In this document: positions 60,501-64,000 of the stretch, piece by piece
Position numbering within the stretch: position 1 is the stretch's first letter
Layout of the letters: every line of letters begins with the position of its first letter
Source of the DNA: Gordionus sp. m RMFG-2023
Lineage: Eukaryota; Nematomorpha; Gordioida; Chordodea; Parachordodidae
DNA: 64,000 nt
Assembly: GCF_954871325.1 (NCBI RefSeq)
Contig: NC_088777.1
Coordinates: 36,185,366-36,249,365, forward strand
Direction: 5' to 3'
Notes under the pieces: model-generated
The model's input: the letters and a program-made list of their open reading frames with translations, nothing else
Databases searched by the model: none
Told to the model about the DNA's origin: nothing
Position numbers and translations under genes: made by a program

Positions 60501-61594
60501 CAGTCGAAATATCTTCTTGTGTTTAAGGTCAAAGAATTTTTATAAAACCGTTAATATCTGAATTTTTTAATCACGAGAATGTGTTGTTTAAAATTTATTT
60601 TCAATTGCTTAATTATTTCACATTCATCATTATTAGATTATCTACTGAAAAAATTTTCATAACATATTTCTTAATTTTTTATGTTAAATAATGCAAATTT
60701 TATCGTTAATGATTTATTCTGGTTAATCATCCAAGGAAGTATTCTTAGGCATTCACAACGTATATGTTTATCCAAATTGTGCGAATTTTAGGAACGAAAT
60801 AAATTACTTACAACAGCCCCCCCCCCACACCTTATAATCTTTTTTTTAAATCCGACCTGCAGGCCCGGCCCTAAGCCCGGGTAAGGCCTTGTATTAATTT
60901 ATTAAATATACACGGGTAAGGCCTAAAAAAAATTTTAACCCAGGCTGGCCCGGACATAAAAAATTTTTTTTAGAAATACCCAAGCCTAGCCGAATATTTC
61001 AAAAAGCTATTATTATCTATAAAAATAAAAAATAAGTATTATATATTTTAAAAAAATCCAAGCATTTATCAATATTACGAATTTTTACAATTGACTAATG
61101 ATTAAAATGCCTTATCTCCTCTACCTGTGCTCGGCCCAATTTAAAATTTTGCAAATTCATTAATTAACTCTGTAGCTATTCATAAAAAAATTTGAGAGAA
61201 AAAAAAATACCGATTTGATTTTATAACTATTTCCGGGTTTTGACATTTAAAATTTTTTAACAATATTTAACATTATATAACAAAGCCTACCATTAGGCTA
61301 TATATAAAATGAAAGGGAGAAATTTTGTCCAAAATGCCCCATTTTTTGACCTTTAGTTGTCCTTATCTCAATCGTTGTTTGGAGTTGGAGGCTAAAAATA
61401 TTTCTTCTTAGCTATCATATATGCAAACTCTAGTAAAAATTTTATAAAAATTTGAGGGAGTCGGGTTGAAACTCATGTTCATTTGTCAAGGAATTCACCA
61501 TATATATATATATACATATACCAATTAATAATTCTGACAAATAATGTCGAGCCAAGCCTGAGTAAAGAGTTATGTCGATAAAATGGGTTGATTT
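33432..61594 (-). CDS. CHTF18: CTF18, large subunit of the Ctf18-RFC clamp loader (17 exons in window)
   Basis: CTF18 is a nuclear AAA+ ATPase. With RFC2-5, DCC1 and CTF8 it loads PCNA and supports sister-chromatid cohesion and checkpoint signalling. Minus-strand exons, 5' to 3': 61522-61594, 59016-59100, 58797-58939, 58350-58386, 56232-56325, 55704-55857, 55200-55318, 54981-55074, 54609-54710, 52299-52522, 51894-52014, 51324-51524, 43313-43462, 41281-41453, 40999-41134, 35833-35863, 33432-33544. All have AG acceptors and GT donors, and all junctions but the first keep phase. Landmarks: [25 protein letters not shown] (Walker A), [10 protein letters not shown] (Walker B), [39 protein letters not shown]. 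About 680 residues are recovered against roughly 975 in human. The missing N-terminal part may lie beyond 61.6 kb. Introns 1, 4, 9, 12 and 15 are swollen by transposons. I infer an expressed gene because the exons are open. Confidence 0.9.
34383..34600. repeat. palindromic MITE, family P (CTF18 intron 16)
   Basis: It begins GATGTTAAACAGC and ends GAGCTATTTAACACTC, with CCTAAGCCTCTAAGTTCGCC in the left half and TTATCTATGGACAAAATC near the centre. It shares order and spacing with 12512-12746. Confidence 0.6.
35833..35863 (-). CDS. CHTF18: CTF18 exon 16 (microexon [10 protein letters not shown])
   Basis: 31 bp with a strong T-rich acceptor (TTTCTTCAAG) and donor [16 protein letters not shown] corresponds to the KDFFGRVV block of the family. 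It ends one base into Glu, completed by exon 17. The 130-codon minus-strand frame at 35738-36130 is a read-through of this exon. Confidence 0.75.
36500..37520 (+). pseudogene. mariner transposase, 5' and middle part
   Basis: In order the plus strand shows: a helix-turn-helix region ([13 protein letters not shown] text near 36890), [26 protein letters not shown] (the VFSDEKLFT catalytic box), and [13 protein letters not shown] (the WPPxSPDLNPxD catalytic box) near 37365. GTCVPYHNY and FDLAI follow before the inserted MITE. Several frame changes and stops show it is dead. The remainder resumes at 39316. Confidence 0.8.
37521..39315. mobile_element. hAT MITE, GATCTGCA/GGCCCG family, split by another hAT
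   Basis: The ends are TAAGGATCTGTAAAAGTAGG and CCCGATGCAGATCACTA, flanked by cttgctat and cttgcaat (8 bp, one mismatch). Its own sequence is about 400 bp, since 37709-39105 is a later insertion. The core TAGACGCCATATGACATAT matches the other copies. Confidence 0.88.
37709..39105 (-). mobile_element. hAT element, GAACGCGTTC family, innermost insertion
   Basis: The ends GCTGTAAACATTTC and CGTTACAACACTA, with GAACGCGTTC palindromes just inside, match the better preserved copy at 56716-57804. The minus strand near 38000-38180 keeps [20 protein letters not shown], a decayed hAT dimerisation region. It sits in the middle of the MITE at 37521-39315. Confidence 0.8.
39316..39400 (+). pseudogene. mariner transposase, 3' remainder
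   Basis: It reads [20 protein letters not shown] and then stops. The first codons repeat DLAI before the insertion, because the MITE duplicated cttgctat/cttgcaat. It fits the C-terminal KRLRxCI...GxxxE tail of mariner transposases. Confidence 0.75.
39640..40480. other. CTF18 intron 15 sequence right of the mariner
   Basis: No exon was accepted here. A lysine-rich minus-strand frame at about 39740-39900 is discussed under rejected items. TTTATTTTCCAAAGAC at about 39750 recurs inverted at 36385-36405, left of the mariner. Confidence 0.35.
40480..40834. repeat. possible MITE with AAAGCCCT ends
   Basis: CTAAAGCCCTGCTCTCA on the left and TTAAAGCCCTATATCA (complement of the right end) are inverted and 355 bp apart in CTF18 intron 15. 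No target duplication was found. Confidence 0.4.
40999..41134 (-). CDS. CHTF18: CTF18 exon 15
   Basis: 136 bp. It reads [20 protein letters not shown], then [12 protein letters not shown]. It matches human NVEELCRFPE...PLTYQTKQLIA. Reading on gives VY and a stop at 40990-40992, but a GTTTAT donor in phase 0 links to exon 16, and the conserved C-terminal tail is found further on. An alternative is that this is a terminal exon of a shorter isoform. Confidence 0.85.
41281..41453 (-). CDS. CHTF18: CTF18 exon 14
   Basis: 173 bp. It reads [20 protein letters not shown], then [18 protein letters not shown] and [12 protein letters not shown]. It aligns with human LYSTREKQQLASLVGTMLAYSLTYRQER...YRLEP. 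The donor GTTAGT gives phase 2 into exon 15. Confidence 0.93.
42616..42684 (-). CDS. candidate extra CTF18 exon between exons 13 and 14
   Basis: An open frame [20 protein letters not shown] runs from an AAG acceptor to a possible GTTTTA donor, phase 0 on both sides. It would put VN after NLRQ where human has PV, and add an Asn/Gln-rich insert before LYN. The donor is weak and the gene reads well without it. Confidence 0.35.
43313..43462 (-). CDS. CHTF18: CTF18 exon 13
   Basis: 150 bp and phase 0 on both sides. It reads [20 protein letters not shown], then [16 protein letters not shown]. It matches human NLIQTLVSG...LCLLLDILAPKLRPV. It lies beyond a 7.9-kb intron filled with nested transposons. 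Confidence 0.9.
46280..46900 (-). pseudogene. hAT transposase remnant, split by a MITE
   Basis: The minus strand reads KYNTAMS (46723-46745, then 46340-46359), a stop, and [20 protein letters not shown]. Together this is the hAT signature [32 protein letters not shown]. The MITE at 46360-46722 lies inside the codons for this motif, and its target duplication repeats them. Confidence 0.75.
46360..46722. mobile_element. hAT MITE, GATCTGCA/GGCCCG family
   Basis: 363 bp, TAGAGATCTGCAAAGTTAGG to CCCGATGCAGATCACTA, flanked by a perfect 8-bp repeat, attgcagt. It has no ORF. It is the cleanest copy of the family in the window. Confidence 0.92.
48136..50640 (+). mobile_element. Gypsy-type LTR retroelement, broken, youngest layer of the nest
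   Basis: The parts in order are: 5' LTR at about 48136-48297; a primer-site-like TGGCGCAGTC just after it; gag capsid ([27 protein letters not shown]); a CCHC knuckle ([16 protein letters not shown]); protease (MELDTGAG); reverse transcriptase ([26 protein letters not shown]); and a 3' LTR ending at 50640. It is flanked by ctgta on both sides, a possible 5-bp target duplication. The comparable parts of the two LTRs differ at about 3 of 107 sites, so it is fairly recent. It is broken, with several breaks. Confidence 0.88.
51324..51524 (-). CDS. CHTF18: CTF18 exon 12 (ALDWL)
   Basis: 201 bp and phase 0 on both sides. It reads [20 protein letters not shown], then [20 protein letters not shown]. 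It aligns with human VALDWLAFDDLL...LLRYPPFLPVAFHVLFA. The donor is CAG/GTAGTG. Confidence 0.9.
51894..52014 (-). CDS. CHTF18: CTF18 exon 11
   Basis: 121 bp. It reads [20 protein letters not shown], then [20 protein letters not shown]. It matches human RFYRVLHAAA...VVQGLFDNFLRLRLRDSS in order and spacing. Confidence 0.85.
52299..52522 (-). CDS. CHTF18: CTF18 exon 10
   Basis: 224 bp. It starts [11 protein letters not shown] and ends GHNNKLS plus GA before GTAAAT. Read through, the frame meets TAA at once. The donor exactly at that point, restoring phase into exon 11, shows that the apparent stop is intronic. It corresponds to the LQFLY...LFSVWQEVF part of the human protein. Confidence 0.85.
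53029..54392 (-). mobile_element. Gypsy-type LTR retroelement fossil in CTF18 intron 9
   Basis: The minus strand keeps late reverse transcriptase text ([29 protein letters not shown]) and RNase H ([33 protein letters not shown]). Related direct repeats at about 53029-53121 and 54229-54329 (TTTGTAATATTTATATTAAT) may be LTR pieces. An inverted pair at 53977-54050 and 54328-54392 (ATGGGATCGACTCAA and its relative) adds rearrangement. It is clearly broken and only part of an element remains. Confidence 0.75.
54609..54710 (-). CDS. CHTF18: CTF18 exon 9 ([11 protein letters not shown])
   Basis: 102 bp and phase 0 on both sides. It reads [20 protein letters not shown], then [14 protein letters not shown]. 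This is the sensor-2 lid segment; human reads ICEK...ENDIRxCINTLQF. Confidence 0.93.
54981..55074 (-). CDS. CHTF18: CTF18 exon 8
   Basis: 94 bp. It reads [20 protein letters not shown], then [11 protein letters not shown]. It completes [12 protein letters not shown] across the splice, matching the family's NDxYAPALRxLR, and leads into the RLxxRL segment. Confidence 0.92.
55200..55318 (-). CDS. CHTF18: CTF18 exon 7
   Basis: 119 bp. It reads [20 protein letters not shown], then [14 protein letters not shown], ending two bases into Ile before [15 protein letters not shown] is the sensor-1 strand (human RPIICICND). Confidence 0.92.
55704..55857 (-). CDS. CHTF18: CTF18 exon 6 (Walker B)
   Basis: 154 bp. 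It reads [20 protein letters not shown], then [17 protein letters not shown]. With exon 5 it makes EVNASDER, as in the family. DEID is the Walker B box for Mg-ATP hydrolysis. The donor is GTAAAC. Confidence 0.93.
55950..56110. repeat. palindromic MITE, family P, partial (CTF18 intron 5)
   Basis: AAGCCTCTTAATTTCGTTAATA, CATCTATGAGCAAAATCT and AGGCTTACGTATGATTATG follow the family order. The right arm fades out. Confidence 0.55.
56232..56325 (-). CDS. CHTF18: CTF18 exon 5 (Walker A)
   Basis: 94 bp. It reads [20 protein letters not shown], then [11 protein letters not shown] and the first two bases of Ser. It contains the P-loop GPPGLGKTT that binds ATP. The acceptor is the second of two adjacent TAGs (GATAG/CTTTA), chosen because it keeps phase with exon 4. 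Confidence 0.93.
56716..57804 (-). mobile_element. hAT element, GAACGCGTTC family (CTF18 intron 4)
   Basis: 1089 bp, TAGTGCTGTAAAC to GTTTACAACACTA, flanked by a perfect 8-bp repeat, gataatag. GAACGCGTTC palindromes recur several times near both ends, likely subterminal binding sites. It carries the C-terminal 80 residues of a transposase on the minus strand. It is a younger relative of 37709-39105. Confidence 0.92.
56964..57206 (-). CDS. hAT transposase C-terminal domain, truncated
   Basis: An open 80-residue frame: [20 protein letters not shown], then [20 protein letters not shown] and [14 protein letters not shown]. It is the complete hAT dimerisation motif with no stop, but lacks the DDE catalytic core, so it cannot act alone. 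It lies inside the 1.1-kb hAT. Confidence 0.85.
   Translation of the reverse strand: MEDDNIAQFFETMDKTLNVFNKFPLLKELFIKYNTAIPSSAPVERVFSIANAVLTDKRSCLSDENFEKQLLLKINKKIFL
57865..57975. repeat. array fragment of the GGAAAAG foldback family
   Basis: It begins AGGTTTCCTATTCAAAAAAA and contains units such as TCAAATCAAAAAAGGAAAAG, matching the outer arm of the element at 6178-8419. It is a single arm only, in CTF18 intron 4. Confidence 0.6.
58350..58386 (-). CDS. CHTF18: CTF18 exon 4 (microexon [12 protein letters not shown])
   Basis: 37 bp, AAG/GGATTGG to GTTG/gtaaaa. With exon 5 it gives [18 protein letters not shown], matching the family's (R/K)[18 protein letters not shown]. The phase fits exactly on both sides, which supports this microexon. 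Confidence 0.85.
58436..58745. repeat. GATCTGCA-type hAT remnant (CTF18 intron 3)
   Basis: It starts TAGAGATCTGCAAAGCCCGG and ends GATCGGGTTGTGCAGATC, about 310 bp. The ends are related to the GGCCCG MITE family but the interior differs. No clean target duplication. Confidence 0.55.
58797..58939 (-). CDS. CHTF18: CTF18 exon 3 (charged linker)
   Basis: 143 bp. It starts TT to complete a Val codon and ends ...[11 protein letters not shown] in phase 0 before GTAAAA. It is lysine- and asparagine-rich and fits the poorly conserved linker before the ATPase domain. The phase agrees on both sides. The intron before it is 76 bp. Confidence 0.75.
59016..59100 (-). CDS. CHTF18: CTF18 exon 2 (LNRNLMTW...WDEYVFG)
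   Basis: 85 bp between TTATAG and GTATTT. It reads [20 protein letters not shown], then ERYDGNIR plus one base. It matches the family block TNRxLLxWLKxWDxxVFG. The other two frames read apparently open peptides for part of the exon, but only this one fits the family and the next exon's phase. Confidence 0.85.
59153..59422 (-). other. 89-codon frame in the foldback left arm
   Basis: It reads [20 protein letters not shown], then [19 protein letters not shown]. The right arm, read outward, gives a broken relative ([19 protein letters not shown]). It may be a fossil coding segment duplicated in inverted orientation, or just the repeat's translation. No family recognised. Confidence 0.35.
59584..59761. 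repeat. 89-bp tandem duplication
   Basis: Two nearly identical copies at 59584-59672 and 59673-59761, each starting CATTTTAATCATTAACC. They are almost unchanged, so the duplication looks recent. Confidence 0.85.
60852..60990. repeat. solo end of the CCTGCAGGCCCG hAT family
   Basis: GACCTGCAGGCCCGGCCCTAAG followed by CGGGTAAGGCC motifs matches the left end of 24213-26063. No partner end was found nearby. Confidence 0.55.
61522..61594 (-). CDS. CHTF18: CTF18 exon 1 in window (ARHYLSELL box)
   Basis: 73 bp after an AG at 61595-61596, with a GTATAT donor. It reads [24 protein letters not shown] plus one base. It aligns with the APRHYTELLSDD box just before TNR in animal CTF18. It ends in phase 1 while exon 2 needs phase 0, so either a base is lost or gained or the splice choice differs. 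Earlier exons were not found. Confidence 0.6.
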
Positions 61595-61950
61595 CTAATA
61601 AATATTTAATTATAAATTTGTTTTTCTGCTGGTTCATTCTTTGATGGAATCATCTTGGAGGATGAAAGAGAACGGTTGAATATGATATTAAGTTTTCCTA
61701 ATATAAAAAAGCAATTTAAAACGTAACACCTTGTAAATTTTATCACCTACTAGTGGTGAAAAATTTTAGAGTTGCCATTTTAAATAAATACAACGGGTGT
61801 AGGTTAAACACTGAATTATCTGACTTTACATATTTTTATTTCAAAACCATTTAGACCGTTATAAAATACTTAACAAGTTTATAAAATAAAGGTAAAATAT
61901 TTTATATCAACTTACAATGATTATTTTTAGGTGAATATTATATCTACAGC

Positions 61951-63719
61951 TAGACCTGTGCGCCGACGAAACAATCGGTGGTCGGTGCGAGTTCTAAATA
62001 TCTAATCGGCAGTCCGTGGCGTGCCGTTTTATAGCCGCCGTCAACATATATGGCGTAAATCAGCATACCGACATAAATTTTTATAATAAATATATTTTTT
62101 AAATTACCTAATTTTAAATTAAAAATAAATCTGTGCATTTTTTAATCTTTATTGAAAAGAAAACTAATTATCAATTCAAACTCAATTGTACAATTTTAGT
62201 TATCATGTATAAAACTAATTTTATTTAATAGCCGGACACAAAGATGATCTCCTTGAATTTAAAATCAAACAAGCAGTTCAGAAGACCCTTCACTAGATGT
62301 GTTAGATGACGGAATACAAGGAATTTACTTTGGCTAGCATGGAAAGATTGAAAGTTCGCTCCTTTTTCCTCTCCAGATTTAGAACATCCATATCCTTTCT
62401 CTTAATTTGTGCTTAATGTAGAATGTTTATTTGCTAACCTTGTCAAATAATTTGTATAATTTCCTATTGATTTCCTATCATCATACTCTATAAATTCTAG
62501 ATGTTTAATAATAAATTCCGACTACGTGCAATTTTGCTCTGATATTTTGTCAGAATTTTTTAAATCTTGGACATAGAAGAGAAGTCAACATTTAGATAAT
62601 TTTAGAAATAAAGAGTAAATTAAATAAATTAAGGTACCTATTACTTGAAGATCGCAAACAGGAGATCGTAAAGCAAGTTTTTTGAACACATTTTTCTTAA
62701 GTGAAACAATTTTTTGAACTATAATTATCGTCTACTATTAATTCAATATAGGTTCACTTTGTGATGATAGATGTTAAGGTAATCAACATTAAATTTAAAT
62801 TAAGTTTTTTTTGGAAGTACCATACAAAATATACCATCTATTTAACCTTCATACCAATCATCCATTTTTAAAATGGTCGTACTAATCACCGATCTATTTG
62901 TCATGGAATTATCCTAGGAAATTTTTAAATGGAAAACATGCCAGAGTATAAAGGAAGGGGATGGCAAAAAAATAATTTAATGATATACCCACATTTGCAA
63001 ATTTTAAACTATTTAAAAATTAGATTGCTAATGATATACAGCAGATAATTTTTAAGAATTCCATTTAAAAATTAAAAAAATAAATTTTTAATATAACAAC
63101 GATTTTTGTTCAATTTTTTAAATGTAAGTTTGTCATCTTTTGTTATACAATAAATTTGATAAATGAGCTTAAAATAAAGTATAATGAAAATAATGATCTC
63201 CTCTTACCAATAGAAATTCAACTGTTTCTTAAAATTTCGAAAGAAAAATTAACAGTTCCTCTAAGAGATACGATTCATAGTTTGAGATAATGCTTTCCAG
63301 TTCTTTTCAAAACATTATTAATTAGATTTATATTAACCCCTGATATGCTTCCGAGTATAATTAATACATTCTATATCGTCGGTTGAGAAATTTAATTTTA
63401 ATGTTCTAAATTCAGTGTCACTATTGTAATTATCATTATAGGAATCGCCGATTTGAAAACGGCTATTCAGGGTTTGGATCAGTGTTATTAAGATCTAGCA
63501 TATCCGATGTTATATGAATTGTAATTAGGCATTCGCTTTAATGGCATCATACAATTATAGTAGCAATGTTATCCAATCATTGAATAATAATGTATAAAAT
63601 GTGGAAATTATTCTTAAAAATTTATGCGTCACCTATGGGATGTTGTTATGAATATCGGCGACGCGTAGATTTGATAAAAAATATCGGAGACGGCCAACAA
63701 TAGTTAGCGCACAAGTCTA
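61951..63719. mobile_element. hAT-like element, TAGACYTGTGCGC ends
   Basis: The ends are TAGACCTGTGCGCCGACGAA on the left and TAGACTTGTGCGC as the complement of the right, 1769 bp apart. Flanks tctacagc and tcaatagc agree at 6 of 8 sites, suggesting a hAT duplication. GC-rich motifs with CGGC/GCCG lie inside both ends. Transposase traces near 62300-62400 (ERTFNLSMLAKVNSL on the minus strand) are weak. Confidence 0.65.
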
Positions 63720-63727
63720 TCAATAGC

Positions 63728-64000
63728 TAAATATTTTATTAAATTTTTTTGTATTAAATGAAATATTATCTTCATCTATCATTTAAAATAAAGAAGATAA
63801 ATTTAAAAGTTATTAGATATTATTTCATATTTGCTAAAAAACGAACCGTTAAAATGCCGAATAGGTATATTTTTTTCAAGAAACCAAAGATTCTTTTAAA
63901 TGAAGGTTAAAATTTTTTTTATAAATCAGAGTCATAAAAAAAAATTTTTACATCCGGGCAAGGCTGTAATTTTTTCTTACAAAAATAAACTTAGACAGGA
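63728..64000. other. AT-rich right edge
   Basis: No gene seen. CATCCGGGCAAGGC at 63951 may begin another GC-rich transposon end that runs past the edge. Confidence 0.35.

Larger units (their letters stand above)
59193..61503. mobile_element. large foldback element in CTF18 intron 1
   Basis: Inverted arms lie at about 59193-59533 and 61195-61503. They share TATGGTGAATTCC, AATTTTTACTAGAGTTTGCATAT, CCTCCAACTC and AATGGGGCATTTT in opposite orientation, with moderate divergence. The loop of about 1.66 kb holds an 89-bp tandem duplication and a lone hAT end. Both arms carry a related coding-like stretch. No transposase was recognised. Confidence 0.7.

Noticed and set aside
61620-61715. Minus-strand text KLNIIFNRSLSSSKMIPSKN as an earlier CTF18 exon
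   Set aside because: It has an acceptor-like start but no usable donor before a stop, and does not match the family.

Overview
This is a very AT-rich eukaryotic window, almost certainly from an invertebrate animal. It carries a class A-type 7TM receptor, and a host gene cut into many small GT/AG-bounded exons sits in a dense field of transposons. I cannot name the species. Most reading frames longer than 60 codons are shadows or repeat translations. The real host coding sequence is mostly short exons that an ORF scan misses.

The main result is one long minus-strand gene from about 61.6 kb down to 33.4 kb. Seventeen exons of 31-224 bp, nearly all in matching splice phase, spell the large subunit of the alternative clamp loader, CTF18 (CHTF18). 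They cover the N-terminal TNR/WDxxVFG box, Walker A (GPPGLGKTT), Walker B (DEIDGA), the [11 protein letters not shown] segment, the ALDWL region, the LYxxxEK...YRQ region and the C-terminal NAVRR tail known to bind Ctf8-Dcc1. The 5' exons were not found and may lie beyond the right edge. One junction, exon 1 to exon 2, does not fit in phase.

The CTF18 introns act as transposon traps. The 43.5-51.3 kb intron holds a LINE, split by a hAT element, which is itself split by a Gypsy LTR element and a small hAT MITE. The 35.9-41.0 kb intron holds a mariner, split by a hAT MITE, split by another hAT. Other introns hold a Gypsy fossil, a hAT with a readable transposase tail, palindromic MITEs and a large foldback.

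Left of CTF18 (1-33.4 kb) the layout is: hAT MITEs and a 2.1-kb hAT (1.3-5.1 kb); a foldback element with GGAAAAG-repeat arms, itself split by a MITE (6.2-8.4 kb); AT-rich spacer; a hAT MITE (15.0-16.0 kb); a Gypsy fossil (17.4-18.6 kb); a 5'-truncated LINE with reverse transcriptase, zinc knuckle and restriction-like endonuclease (20.2-21.9 kb); a hAT with a transposase tail (24.2-26.1 kb); the uninterrupted 399-residue 7TM receptor on the plus strand (27.6-28.8 kb); and a hAT with a degraded transposase (30.3-31.9 kb). Many of the hAT calls rest on an 8-bp target duplication that I could read directly.

I found no tRNA, rRNA, CRISPR or bacterial-type operon.
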